Below, piece by piece: positions 10,571 through 20,787 of a DNA stretch of 64,000 bases. The notes beneath the pieces were generated by a model. It saw only the letters and a program-made list of their open reading frames with translations, did not search any database and was not told where the DNA came from. Origin of the DNA: Bryum argenteum. Its lineage: Eukaryota > Streptophyta > Bryopsida > Bryales > Bryaceae. Positions within the stretch are counted from its first letter, which is position 1. Every line of letters begins with the position of its first letter. The translations under genes and the position numbers were made by a program. The stretch covers positions 22,069,001 to 22,133,000 of the forward strand of contig CM073321.1 of the NCBI GenBank assembly GCA_037043015.1. The letters run 5' to 3'.

Positions 10571-10731
10571 TCTGACTACAGACAGTCATAAGGCCACGTC
10601 AGCAGTGACCATGTGAGGTGACGTGGAAATATGGCCACGTCAGCAGTGACCAAATGAGGTGACATGGAAATATGGCCACGTCAGCAGTGACCATGTGAGG
10701 TGACGTGGACATATGACTGTCTGTAGTCAGA
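10571..10731. repeat. Three 41-bp tandem repeats framed by a 20-bp inverted repeat
   Basis: Copies begin at 10592, 10633 and 10674 with GGCCACGTCAGCAGTGACC and contain CCACGTCA and TGACGTGG, which are G-box-like. They are enclosed by TCTGACTACAGACAGTCATA at 10571-10590 and its exact reverse complement at 10712-10731. The structure lies near the left CACTA end and could fold as a stem. Confidence 0.9.
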
Positions 10732-11660
10732 TTGCCTAGAATTGCGACATGACTACTATTAGTCATAATATGTTGACCGTGTGTGACTAACCATAGTCAC
10801 AAGATAATATGCAACTGACTACATAGAGTCATCTTTGGTACGTATTCATTGAAACGATAGTCATGGGACTGACATACTCTAGTCTCCACTTCGCATGTGA
10901 GGACTACTCATAGTCCACAGGATGACAATCTTTAGTCATCTTCTTGTGAACTATGTTGTGGTTCCACGAATACCTGATGAGGTCTTTGATGACTTCAATG
11001 ACTATAAATAGTCGTGAATGTACATCTCAATAGTCAGTTAGTGAAGTACTGCTAGTCAGTACTACGGGATGCTTAACTAGTAATTTGATTACATCTAGCA
11101 CACAGCACGACTACAGTTAGTCATTTGACCGGTTCCAACTGTAGCTTAAAAGTTATCTTTTCGGAGCGAGAGTTGTGTCGCTGATGACTACGTGTAGACA
11201 GAGAGTTTCTAAATACTCTACACAGGCTCACTACGAATAGTCATGTCTTCCAAAACATCTCTACAAATCCTGACTACGTACAGTCATGGCAATGAAACAA
11301 TGTATGCTTCATGACTACATATAGTTATTCTCTCTCAATACAGTCACTACGAATAGTCATGCATTCAACAACGGCACCAGCGTAATAAATATACCAAAAC
11401 CATTATTTTTGTGGAAATGTTTGTGGACATTGACTAAGCATAGTCATATCTACGAACACGAGACTACGTCATATGACTACAAATTGTCATATGCCTACAT
11501 ATACTGACTATGGTTAGTCATGGTTTGCAAATATTGAGCTAGATAGGATGACTACATGTCGTCACCGTTTCCGATTACAGTACTAGAGAGGATGACTATA
11601 GTCTACTAGTGATAGTCCGGTAAAATGGCTAGATATACGCCTGCGCACCTACGACTACAT
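10732..11660. repeat. Left subterminal TGACTA/TAGTCA repeats of CACTA element
   Basis: The hexamers TGACTA and TAGTCA recur in both orientations every few tens of bases, often as a pair separated by a few bases (TGACTAC...TAGTCAT). Subterminal repeats of this kind are the binding sites of TNPA-type proteins in En/Spm. No gene is seen. Confidence 0.88.
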
Positions 11661-12046
11661 GAGAGCGTCACGCCAGTTCGACAGCCTGGTTGAGGAATTC
11701 CAGAGGCCACAATATGTAGTTGTTTACTGCCTGCCCCATGTTTGTGATTGGAGGGTCGTCCATATTCACCGGTTCACAGAGCAGGTACGCATCGTTGTAG
11801 CTCTTTGTCACCTCCACGGTGGCCATTCCCTCCGGGATAGCCACACCATGGAAATTGGATCCTTCCAGGTTAATAACCTTTCCAAAGCCGACTACTATAG
11901 CCTCTTCCCCTTCACCAACACCCTTGATTTCTACAACAGAGCCTCTGGTAATCCTCTCTCACTGTGATGGAGCTTCCTCTTTTTGCCCGTCTGCCTGCAT
12001 TCCATACAAACGTGATTACATATCATTAGACAAACATGGACGATGA
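11661..12046. other. Non-coding or unassigned CACTA sequence
   Basis: It holds a short open frame without recognisable features and a few TAGTCA motifs near 12050. On the minus strand it lies downstream of the TNPA-like exons, so it may be their 3' untranslated region. Confidence 0.35.
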
Positions 12047-12562
12047 CTAAAGGTAGTCATACCGTCTCAAAACATGACTAGAGACCATCACATTCCAGAG
12101 TCGCACATGACGTTTGACAAATGCAAACCTCATTACCACTGCTGTGCCCTTCTCGTCATGGGGCAGGACTTTCCACATCTCCGCCTCGGTACTGTCTTTC
12201 GCCACAATAGCTGGGTTCTTGAATCTCTTGGGCTTACTCCCCTTCTGTCGTGGCTGTTTCTCGAGGCCAACATCGGACCCCTTCTCTGTCGTCACCACCT
12301 GTTGCGCAGCAGCGGACGCCTTCTCCTTCCTTGTGTAAACTACCTTCTCTTTCTGTGAACGGTTCGTCTTGTGTTCACCCCCGCTAGTTTCGATTAGCTT
12401 TTGGACCTCGGTAGCCCTCTTCCTCTTCTCAGCGGCTGGACGAGTCTTCGGCGGAGAATTGGCAGTGTCGTCTGCTACCACTTCCTTCCCTTTCCTTCCT
12501 TTAGTCTCGAGGACGTCGTCACTGTCTCCAGATTCCTGCTCATATCGGAAGAAAATAACCAC
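12047..12562 (-). CDS. Lys-rich exon of CACTA accessory (TNPA-like) protein
   Basis: The minus-strand frame encodes a very basic, low-complexity protein (KGRKGKEVVADD, PAAEKRKRATEVQ, KQPRQKGSKPKRFKN). The first residues overlap a good splice acceptor (GATATGAGCAG before GAATCTGG, near 12552), and the preceding exon of the neighbouring gene ends at a matching donor at 13011. I therefore read it as a downstream exon and not a separate gene. An acidic stretch on the minus strand around 12730-12850 (HVAEEDTKMVEDIGQDDKDD) could be another exon in between. Stop at 12047. Function is unknown beyond the likely link with DNA binding. Confidence 0.5.
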   Translation of the reverse strand: MVIFFRYEQESGDSDDVLETKGRKGKEVVADDTANSPPKTRPAAEKRKRATEVQKLIETSGGEHKTNRSQKEKVVYTRKEKASAAAQQVVTTEKGSDVGLEKQPRQKGSKPKRFKNPAIVAKDSTEAEMWKVLPHDEKGTAVVMRFAFVKRHVRLWNVMVSSHVLRRYDYL

Positions 12563-12959
12563 ATTGACTGTTGATAATCGAGAGGGGGGAGGGACATGTA
12601 AACTAAGTTACTCATACTACGTCAAGTTGGTGACTGAAAATTGTCATTCAATGTGCGTGTATGACTACGATTAGTTATATCCCAAAAGTTTACCTCAAAG
12701 TTATTTCGTTCCTCCGGTTGTTGTGTACTCAGCATCCCGCGGCGTGGCGTGGCGATGTCGTCGTCCTTGTCGTCCTGACCAATATCTTCTACCATTTTTG
12801 TGTCCTCCTCTGCGACATGCTCCTATTCCCCCACACCGCCCAAGCACACAAACCATGTTAGGGCAATCAGAAAGGAATAACATAAGTTCAACCTTCGTCA
12901 CTTCTTCTTCACAAAATTCAATGGTAATATTAGAGTACTATGACTATGACTACTTAGTG

Positions 12960-14114
12960 CTACAGATGACTACGGATGACTATCCATAATCCTATGATGA
13001 CTGTAGATACCTTCTCCGCGTCCGGTGCTAGAGTAGGCATGGCACTGAGTCCCTGCTGTAGAAGTGGAGGATCTGCAGATGCAACACTTGGAACCTTCAA
13101 ATGTTCTAAGATCAATTTCAGGTTCGCCTCCATACCCTCCATCCGTGTCTCGATGTCCGGGTTACTTTGCTGCGCCACCTTTGACTGCTTCGAAGATGAA
13201 GAGCGATGTCTGCACATGCTTCCCATCTGGTCAGTTAGTTCGGGAGCCAAAGACTCCGAGTACGCCGCCTTCTTCGACGCCGCACGATTTCCCTTCAGCT
13301 TCTCCGCTTGCTTGATCTTTCCCTCTTCAGCAATCATCGTGGAGAGGTTGGCCCAATGCTCACTAGATATGTGCTGTGGCTTGCCCGTCCCCTTAAGCAA
13401 TAATTTCTTCAATTCGTATCGCTTCGTCTTCAACTGAGACCTCAGTACTTGGTGAAAAGACTCCTCCGTGACATACCCAAGACCTCCCTCGTAATCAAAG
13501 GTGGAGTCCACCTTTTTCTTGATGGCAAGTAGCATCCGGGTGCTGTGATGGTTGTAGTTGTCGACTGAGAAGTCCACATGCTGGGAATGGCCTCGCAGGC
13601 AATCCAACCATTTCTTCCGGTGCTGACCGCAAGGCATGCCCTTCATGTCCACCTCGACTAGGTAGCGACGGCCACCATGGTCCTCTCGTTCGCGTGCCTC
13701 CTCCTCACAAGCTCGCTCTGCTGCCCGCCTCTTCTTGCGGTCCTGCGAACTGGCCTTCGGGCGCTTACCGCTGAGGACTGCTTTCTGCTTCGCCTTCAGC
13801 TTCTTGATCTTCTGCGCAATGGCCAGTGCTACCATGTTGGGGTCCTCATCTTCGGAGTCAAAGTTTGATGAAGACCGATTGGATACATTGGATGACGATG
13901 GCGGCGGAAAATGTGGTACAGGCTCCAACCAGTTGTGCTCCTCCCCATCATCATAAATCATTGCTGCCCGACTCATCTTCTTAGTTGCAGCAAGTGGATC
14001 GTCACGGGTTTTCTTCTTGCTGCCGCCCTTGGGGACCTTGAACCTCTTCGGAGATTCTGTATGCCGTTTCCCTTTCACCTGCCAGTGAATGGGGTCCGTG
14101 GACTTCACCTTTTC
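12960..14114 (-). CDS. TNPA-like En/Spm protein, main exon
   Basis: A minus-strand exon of about 385 codons starts after an acceptor (CTACTAG before GAAAAG) at 14114. It is basic at the N-terminus, with a Ser/Pro/acid segment, then a KKLKAKQKAVLSGKRPK region and a coiled-coil-like RRAAERACEEEARERED. Near residue 260 it has SSEHWANLSTMIAEE followed by AEKLKGNRAASKK, the pattern of plant transposase family 24 (Ptta/En/Spm), where a Trp-Leu segment precedes a KNxxNRxK motif. Such proteins bind subterminal repeats. A donor GAGAAG/GTATCT at 13011-13009 suggests the frame is spliced onward, so the stop at 12960 may be read only in unspliced RNA. Confidence 0.68.
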   Translation of the reverse strand, partial: EKVKSTDPIHWQVKGKRHTESPKRFKVPKGGSKKKTRDDPLAATKKMSRAAMIYDDGEEHNWLEPVPHFPPPSSSNVSNRSSSNFDSEDEDPNMVALAIAQKIKKLKAKQKAVLSGKRPKASSQDRKKRRAAERACEEEAREREDHGGRRYLVEVDMKGMPCGQHRKKWLDCLRGHSQHVDFSVDNYNHHSTRMLLAIKKKVDSTFDYEGGLGYVTEESFHQVLRSQLKTKRYELKKLLLKGTGKPQHISSEHWANLSTMIAEEGKIKQAEKLKGNRAASKKAAYSESLAPELTDQMGSMCRHRSSSSKQSKVAQQSNPDIETRMEGMEANLKLILEHLKVPSVASADPPLLQQGLSAMPTLAPDAEKVSTVIIGLWIVIRSHL

Positions 14115-14227
14115 CTAGTAGAGCATGACTAGCATTAGTGAGATTTTGTAAAAGGAATACTACAATTACTCACATTCTAGATTGGGAAAAGTGGCCTTTT
14201 CTGGATGTAGGATACATATGTACGAAC

Positions 14228-14377
14228 CTTCGATTTTCGTTTCGAAGGGGCTGGACCTGCTGTTGCGTCGTCCAGCGCCTGTGTTGGTGCGGATTTCGGG
14301 GGAGGAGGACCCTTGGCGCTGGATTTCTGCATCTCTCCGCAGAAAATCAGTAATGGCGTCTGTGCAACGGCAAACAT
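14228..14377 (-). CDS. Upstream exon of TNPA-like gene
   Basis: The minus-strand frame starts at 14377 and ends at a donor after AAATCGAAG (14228). Joining to 14114 through a 113-bp intron keeps the frame (phase 0). It is rich in Pro, Ala and Lys and ends PAPSKRKSK. The exon at 16148 ends with the similar PAPSKPSSK before an equivalent donor, which suggests exon duplication. The start could also be an internal acceptor (TTGCACAG near 14360). Confidence 0.5.
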
Positions 14378-14405
14378 TCTGCCATGGCCATAGAAGGCTT
14401 CGCAA

Positions 14406-14990
14406 TGGTTGCCACCCCAGCTGCGGATGCGACTGTCTAAAGTTCTAGAGATAGTTCGTATACTACCTCTTAAGACATATAATGTGTTAAATGCCTATTA
14501 CTAGTCAGATGCTTCGTAGAGATGACTAAATGTAGTAATTCTACGGGAATCTATGACTGAACATAGTCATATGTGTAGCCTCACAGGACTGATTCGAGTA
14601 CAAAATGGTTAGTATATGACTTTACTTAGTCATATAGAGAGAGTGATGACTAGAGGTAGTCCAATATTGAAAAGAAATTGCTCTCAATAGTCACGTTGGC
14701 AGGGTAGACAACTAAAGATAAAACAAGTCTAATGTGACTATACAATATCAGCTCGTAAAGAGACGTTAGTAAAGCCTTGTCACAGAGTTATTAAAAACAA
14801 CAAGCACGTATACGACAAGGCATGAGGGTATGTGATTGGAAACACGGATTGTGCTGAAGTCAGAATAGGCAGGAAATCTGAGTAGTGATGGTCGGGTGTT
14901 AGGTCTAAAGTTAGGTTTTTGCAATATCGACGTTAGGACTAGAAATTGTCATATGCGCGTTGTACATGACTGACGTAGTCACGAATTAAA
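14406..14990. other. Non-coding CACTA spacer with TAGTCA motifs
   Basis: No gene is seen. The stretch is dotted with TGACTA and TAGTCA motifs in both orientations and separates two minus-strand genes. Confidence 0.6.
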
Positions 14991-15965
14991 CTATTTCAAG
15001 ACATCCGTGAGAGTGTTATCCTCCAACACAAGCCGACATTCCTCCTGCAGTTGAGCAGCCTTTTTCTGGATAGCAACGGACACTTCTAGCATTTCATGGA
15101 GCATGAACTGAATCTTAAAAATATTTATGTCTTTCTTTACTGCCCTCATTTCCTCATCTACATTTGGCCCCATGTTACGTACCTTAGGTTTTGAGGGCGC
15201 TCTCTTTGCTGCTTGGACTGACTCTTTCTCGTCCACGTAGGAGTCAGATGACGCCTCGTCCTCCGAGAAGAACTCTGCCTCCGTCTCCACTTCTTCAAGC
15301 TCGGATTCGGACGCGTCCTTCTTGGACTCCCGATTCCTTCGAGCAGTACTTGTCGGCTGCTTCGATGTGATGCGACTAGACCTCCTCTGTGGACTTACAG
15401 CCTCCCTGGACTCTTGAAAAATGTCCGTTAATACTTTAGCCATCTCATGCAAGGCTACACCAGTGATTTGTGGCATTCTACCAATTCCTTGAAAAACCTC
15501 TTCTACGCAATTGTCAGGTAAATTTGCTACCATCCTCATTATCTTTTCTACCGAGGCACTATATTCAATGGTCATTGTTCCCGGAATTAGGCAAATATTA
15601 CTATTTACGTACGGGGAAGTAGTCTTCGGAGGAGATGTGGTGATTTCGGCAGCCGTAGTGAGGTTCTGAATACCCAACGACTTCAAAACGCGCTGGTTGA
15701 ACTCCACATTCTTATCGCGCGCGAGCTCGTACGGGTTTGGAGAGGGCGCCTTCTCCTTCTTTGTCTTCCCTCGCGCCTTCCTACGCTTTGCTGCAGAGTC
15801 GTTGTCGCTATCGGACAGGGACAGAATCTCCTCCTCCAGTGGCAGCGGAGTTTTTGAGCGGGAGGGCCTGACTGATAGCAGCACGCCAGGGACGACCTCC
15901 TTCTCCTTCGTTGCCGACCGCGTGGCTGGACGCCGTATCGGGTGCGTTTCGAGCGCCTTCTTCTT
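14991..15965 (-). CDS. CACTA accessory protein, second exon
   Basis: A minus-strand exon of 325 codons begins after an acceptor (CATTTTACAG) and ends at TAG 14991-14993. It has a basic N-terminus (KKKALETHPIRRPATRSATK), a short acidic patch (LSLSDSDNDSAAKRRKARGK), a PNPYELARDKNVEFNQRVLK stretch of the type seen in plant transposon accessory proteins, a structured middle, an acidic SELEEVETEAEFFSEDEASSD segment and a C-terminal helix. Splicing from 16148 keeps phase 0. I do not assign a family. Confidence 0.55.
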   Translation of the reverse strand, partial: KKKALETHPIRRPATRSATKEKEVVPGVLLSVRPSRSKTPLPLEEEILSLSDSDNDSAAKRRKARGKTKKEKAPSPNPYELARDKNVEFNQRVLKSLGIQNLTTAAEITTSPPKTTSPYVNSNICLIPGTMTIEYSASVEKIMRMVANLPDNCVEEVFQGIGRMPQITGVALHEMAKVLTDIFQESREAVSPQRRSSRITSKQPTSTARRNRESKKDASESELEEVETEAEFFSEDEASSDSYVDEKESVQAAKRAPSKPKVRNMGPNVDEEMRAVKKDINIFKIQFMLHEMLEVSVAIQKKAAQLQEECRLVLEDNTLTDVLK

Positions 15966-16147
15966 CTGTAAAATGAAAAAATTAGTCACATTCTAGATTG
16001 GGATGACTAACATTAGTCATACAAATACAAGCACATGGCTATGACGGGAAAGTACTTCGTGATCATTCAAACCCTAGGAGTACTTGAACTGTTCGGCGGG
16101 CAAAATTGTGGGCGGCCGGCGATGCAGGTTACACAGGTTACACGAAC

Positions 16148-16723
16148 CTTTGAACTAGGCTTCGAAGGGGCTGGATGCGGTGCTGCTTCCTCGGCGCCGC
16201 TTGCTTCCTTCTCCGCGCCGCTAGATTCCTCCTCCGACCCGCTTGCTTCCTTCTCCGGGCTTACTGCCTTCTCATTCGACGTGCCCTTGCCTTCCTCCTC
16301 CGCCGCCTCTCCGTCGGATGCCTCCTCTTTGGACGCCTCCTCCTCCGACGCTACCTTCTCTTCGGACCCCTCCGCTGAAGTAGCGTTTTCTGACGTTGCG
16401 TTCTCTTCGGACTCCTCTCCCGACTGCTCCTTCGCCTCGTCCTCCTCATCCGATCCTTCCTCCGAGGCTGAGTTCTCCGATCCTTCCTCACTGGCTAACT
16501 TCTCCGATACCCCTTCCTCCGAGCTATCGTCCGATCGTTCCTCCGCCTCGCTCTCCTTGTCCGACCCTTCTACCGATGCTGCCACCTCCGCGCCCTCTGC
16601 CACCTCCTTCCCCGTGTTGTTCCTCTTGTCACTCTTATCTTCCTCACTATCAGTACTCTCAATCTCTCGATCAGGTAGTGAAGGAAGGAGAGCAGACTTC
16701 CTAGGCGCCATAGCTCCACACAA
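16148..16723 (-). CDS. CACTA accessory protein, highly acidic first exon
   Basis: The minus-strand frame starts at 16723, or more likely at the second Met (APRKSALLPSLPDRE) at 16711. Most of it is a Glu/Ser/Asp-rich tract made of near-repeats such as SEEGS and SEEEAS. It ends PAPSKPSSK at a donor (CAAAG/GTTCGTG). A 182-bp intron (15966-16147) that contains TAGTCA motifs leads in phase to the exon at 15965, giving about 516 residues in all. The start lies upstream of the non-coding region shared with the transposase gene, so transcription is divergent. Confidence 0.55.
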
Positions 16724-18100
16724 GAGCTCTACAAATTACAGCAATTGAACAAGGGAGAATAGAAAACTGATCGGAGGCCATTTTGTCAACTTCGGGTTCT
16801 TCAAGGTATGTGGGTGGAGAGCTATCATGAATTTCCAACTTGATTGAGAGAGAGTGGCCTCGGTGATGCACAGGAGTGGAGGGGTTGTGCAATTGAGTGA
16901 GATATCATTTCGGACATGAAATTCAAAATTTGGCGGCTGGGTGCAATAAATGATCACCGCCGCCGTTTACTAGTCAGTCAATTTCTACTCATGACTAGTC
17001 CTAGTCATATCTTTGTCCAGATTTTTTCAATTGCTTTTTCTATTACTAAATATTTTATGTCATCATCTCCTGGACAGCCATGTGACCGCTTATTTGCATC
17101 AAATCGAACAGGTGGAGTCCTTCACCTACGAGCAATTAAAAGACATTCTTCACTACTAGATTCAATCTTCAAGTGTCCGTGCTTTCTCAGGTAAACGCAT
17201 AATTGGTCCTTTTAGAATTTTGTCCGACCATTCATACCCATCTGCGTTTTTTTGTGATTGTATCAGATATGAATTTTCTTTCTCATTCGTGATAGAGGTC
17301 ATAAGCAAAACTGAACACATGGTTGGTTTTTTTAGTCATGCTCTTTCAGGACAAGACTAATATTATCATAGAATATACGTAACTTCGTAATCCATTTCGA
17401 TGTCCCAGAAATTTTGATAGCTTTGGATTTCTATACTGTTCACAATGTGAGAGGCCGAATACTTCTGCGAGTCTGATGCTGGAATGAAGTACAGGTAGAA
17501 GGTCAAACTCTGGCGCACGTTTCTATATTGTAGACCAATAGGTTTGTTGTTATTCAAATGCAATTTTCTTTGTACATTCATGGTACAATTTTATTATATC
17601 TTAAAACACATGCGAGAATTTTTGGATTTAATAATTTCTAATATGATTGCATGTGAAACTGAATTGCATAAGTTGCTATGATCAAGAGTGGCCTCGGTGA
17701 TGCACAGTCTGCGGCCTCGGTGATGCAAAGAAGCAAAGTTTCTTACTTACAGCTGATTCGCCCATATGTATAGCTTTCACCCATATGAATATCACGCATT
17801 AACCTCCTCTAACGAACCGGATATATGACTTACTATAGTCGTCACGTTTTTGTGCAAGACTATGGGTAGTCGATAATGACTACGAATGGTCCTATGCTAC
17901 ACGGATACGTCGACTATAGTCGAAGGATGCGAGACATTACTAAGTATAGTCACATGTTACTTGCAGATGACAGCCGCGGACTTAGATGCTTCGATGACAT
18001 TCTTCCACTTCTTATGTTTTGTGTTCAGATTCTTTCACTACAATTACTGAGGTACGAAAAATATGTATGCATGCAGTATAGGCGGAGATCGCAAGTTAAT
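16724..18100. promoter_or_regulatory. Divergent promoter region of CACTA element
   Basis: This 1.4-kb stretch lies between the minus-strand accessory gene and the plus-strand transposase gene. I find no good gene in it. A segment GAGTGGCCTCGGTGATGCACA occurs near 16852 and again near 17690, the second followed by a third partial copy (GCGGCCTCGGTGATGCA). TAGTCA motifs are dense at 16970-17010 and 17825-17955. Promoter function is inferred from position only. Confidence 0.5.
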
Positions 18101-18298
18101 ATGGATCCAGCATCGCGTGAAGATCTTCTGCACTTGCAGTTGTGGGACATCGAAGAGAGAGAAGCGGACCTACGTGGTCTAGAAAGTTACCGTTGCCCAT
18201 GTAAGAAATGCATGGGTGTAAGAGTGGTTTTTAGAAAAACCATCCGAAGACACCTACGGAAGTACAAGCGCGATCCAGTTTTTAAGACATCCATTCTG
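18101..18298 (+). CDS. CACTA transposase exon 1, Transpos_assoc-like zinc region
   Basis: Starting at ATG 18101, the frame reads MDPASREDLLHLQLWDI and then YRCPCKKCMG, followed about 15 residues later by IRRHLRKYKRD. CPCxxC followed by a V/I-xx-HL helix is the pattern of the transposase-associated domain at the N-terminus of plant TNP2 proteins, thought to bind DNA through zinc. A donor (ATTCTG/GTACGG) at 18298 and an acceptor (CGTGTAG) before 18391 give a 92-bp intron and leave the frame in phase 0. The frame also extends upstream of 18101, so the first exon may be longer. Confidence 0.7.
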
Positions 18299-18390
18299 GT
18301 ACGGTACTCATGACTGTTCTCAATCGATGTTGGTGTCAAATGTGTGGAGATCCATAATGATTGCATTACTCTTTTGATACGTTCGTGTAG

Positions 18391-18987
18391 GAAATACAAA
18401 GACCTGTTGTATTGGCCGCAGCAATTGCTGCATTAAAGTTCATAATTTCGAATCCTCTCCCGCTTGCAACGAGCGGACAAGGTACTTCGTCTCCCAAGAA
18501 CAAAGAGACTCGTCATATTGGTGGCACAGATGGAGCCACTGTGCAATTGAGCACAGGCCCCATCCCAAAGCTCCACGTCTTCACATTCTGGAAGAGGAAG
18601 TGGCAGGTGAGAGTGTCAACACATCCGCACATGGGATGGGGCCTGTATGCTATGGAGCCAGCAAAATTAGGCGAAGAGTTGTTGCCTTTTGTTGGGAATG
18701 TTTTCTCAGAGGCCGAGGTCCTTCAAAAGTGTGAGCAGGACCCGCGATTTCTGAAATACGTAATACGCATGAAGAAAAACACGTACCTCGATGGAGATGT
18801 GTTGAAAGGAAATGTAGCAGGATTTATAAACAGTTCAATTGGACGAGAGCATATACAGAATGTGATTTGGGAATATGTATCCTTGCCTACCCCATGGAAT
18901 CCGTATACTTGGGGGTATATCATGACTGTAGCAGCGCGTGATATTGAAGTGGGGGAGGAACTTTTCACATCTTACCCTGTAAACTGA
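18391..18987 (+). CDS. SET-domain exon within CACTA transposase gene
   Basis: The frame has a linker (EIQRPVVLAAAIAALK to about residue 60) and then a SET fold: HPHMGWGLYAMEPAKLGEEL (first strands), PFVGNVFSEAE, YVIRMKKNTYLDGDVLKGN, then AGFINSSIGREHIQNVIWEY in place of the usual RFINHSCxPN, and finally AARDIEVGEELFTSYP, the conserved GEEL-x-x-x-Y end. SET domains transfer methyl groups to lysines of histones or other proteins using S-adenosylmethionine. Here NH is NS, so activity is uncertain. The exon ends either at TGA 18985-18987 or at a donor CCT/GTAAAC (18978) that keeps phase 0 with the TNP2 exon at 19470. No stop interrupts it. Confidence 0.82.
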   Translation, partial: EIQRPVVLAAAIAALKFIISNPLPLATSGQGTSSPKNKETRHIGGTDGATVQLSTGPIPKLHVFTFWKRKWQVRVSTHPHMGWGLYAMEPAKLGEELLPFVGNVFSEAEVLQKCEQDPRFLKYVIRMKKNTYLDGDVLKGNVAGFINSSIGREHIQNVIWEYVSLPTPWNPYTWGYIMTVAARDIEVGEELFTSYPVN

Positions 18988-19469
18988 TATGTCTTTCAGA
19001 GGTTGTTAATGAATAGGGTATCAGCACAGGAATTTGTACTCTTATACATCGTTTGATGACTCCTGATATTGATAACACCTGAGTGAGTGAATGCACTCAT
19101 ATGTTTTGTACATCTGACCAGTCTCACAATGGTCATGTTTGTGATCTAAGTGTGCAACCACCACTTTTCTCGTCGATGACTACTTGTAGTCCTCCTTTTC
19201 ATACATATGACTAAATTTAGTCATACTGCCTTAGACATCTGGACCGTTTGCCGACTAGGAATATTCAGTTGTTTATCATGTATGGCGTGGTTATGTTCTG
19301 CCCAAACCGATAAAATATAAGTCACGTTCGTAAGTGATGGGGAACAATTCCTCTACTCGAATCCAAGGCTTTAACCATTACATCTGTTCCGAACAGCAGT
19401 AGATCTTTTTTACATCGATATATGTATGCCTTACAAACTCATTCGAGTGTCTAAGTTTTTATTGTGCAG

Positions 19470-20384
19470 TCCAGTGCTACAGGCGAGAGTGACGATGATT
19501 GTGAAGACCTTCACGAACCAAACGAAACTCACGAGGGCAACACAGCAATGCCAACTGCTTCAGAACATTTCGACGTTGCCAGGATGATTACGGAGTGCCT
19601 TGGCAGATAAGATTGTGTCCCTCCACCTGATGACGACTCTGCGGATGAGGACGAAGTTGACGTTGCTGTTGATGACGACAACCTCCCTGACATATACCCA
19701 GATGACTTCAATCACATATCAAGTGTTTCACTTTACGAAGGATGTGAGACGAAGCTATTGGTGGCGGTGCTCCTAATTTTCAATTGCTTCACATTACACG
19801 GTGTATCAAACACGTGTGCAGATGAACTATTGAACATTATCAGCGAACTTCTCCCAAAGGGCAACAAACTTCCCAAATCGCACTTGAAAGGGAATAAACT
19901 CATACGGACACTAGGGTTGAATTACAAGCTAATCCATGCTTGCCGAAACTGTTGTTGTTTGTTCCGAGGGGACTTGGCCGAGGCGTTGACGTGCCCACTA
20001 TGTGGACAACAGCGATACGCATCGGAGAATAGTGGGCGGCCGGTGAAGATTTTGAGGCACTTCCCACTTATACCCCGACTCATGCGAATGTATCGATGTA
20101 AGGAGATAGCGAGTTGAACAAGTGGCACACAACACGGAAAGACATACATGGCAGTATGGAGTGTGTACCGGACTCAAAAGCTTGGAAACACATCAACGCT
20201 TTATATCCGGAATTCGCAGCTGACGAGAGGAATGTACGATTAGCTCTGGCCACAGATGGAGTGAATCCTTTTTCAAACCAGTCACTCAGCCACTCAACGT
20301 GGCCAGTGATACTATTAAATTACAACCTACCTCCTTGGCTAGTAACGAAACGGTTCTTTCTAATGCTAGCTCTCCTCATCCCAG
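19470..20384 (+). pseudogene. CACTA transposase TNP2 exon, first part
   Basis: After an acceptor (TTATTGTGCAG) the frame reads an acidic lead, then the TNP2 signature: SLYEGCETKLLVAVLLIFNC, LPKGNKLPKSHLKGNKLI, YKLIHACRNCCCLFRG and CPLCGQQRY. A shift near 20113 leads to SKAWKHINALYPEFAADE, LALATDGVNPF and YNLPPWLVTKRFFLMLALLIPG, again typical. The stop TAA at 19608-19610 and the shift break the frame. The exon ends at CCCAG/GTAAAT. TNP2 is the catalytic protein that cuts CACTA ends. Confidence 0.9.
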
Positions 20385-20787
20385 GTAAATAGTTGTCATG
20401 TCACTCCGACCACGCTGTTATTCACACTTCTGCAGTTAGACGTATGGTGAAGTCAATTGATTTACATTAGTCGTACTCTTGAAACATATGCCTACGATTA
20501 GTCATATCTAGAATGACAGTGACTAATAGTTGGTCATACCCTGAAACTATAGTGACGACAAAATGTCATTTCCTGAAAGACCATGAGTGAAAGTAGTTAT
20601 ACTCTGATTTAAGTTCCCCAACATTAGTTATATCTAGAAATAACAAGACCAGCCGCAATAGGATTATAACACATCAGGACAAATGTTACACTTGTTCTTA
20701 AAGCAGTGGACAAACATTAGCAATTTTCTTAAAGCCGCAGGTTTTCTCTTTCACTAAAGTTTATGATGCTTGCTTTCCTCATTCCAG
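20385..20787 (+). other. Intron of TNP2 gene filled with TAGTCA motifs
   Basis: The intron is bounded by GT at 20385 and AG at 20786-20787 (CATTCCAG before GGAAGG). Joining restores LIPGKESV in frame. Several degenerate TAGTCA and TGACTA motifs lie inside, like the subterminal regions. Confidence 0.7.

Noticed and set aside
10560-11660. CRISPR-like regularly spaced short repeats
   Set aside because: The repeats are 6-8 bp, in both orientations, unevenly spaced and within CACTA ends of a plant-type genome.
14182-14448. Plus-strand frame over the TNPA-like exon
   Set aside because: It is antisense to a better exon with matching splice sites and has no recognisable features.
16175-16704. Pro-rich plus-strand frame opposite the acidic exon
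   Set aside because: Third-frame shadow of the same low-complexity DNA.
16035-16748. Plus-strand Ser/Ala/Pro-rich frame of 237 codons
   Set aside because: It is the antisense of the Glu/Ser-rich exon. The minus-strand version has a start, a donor and phase with the next exon.
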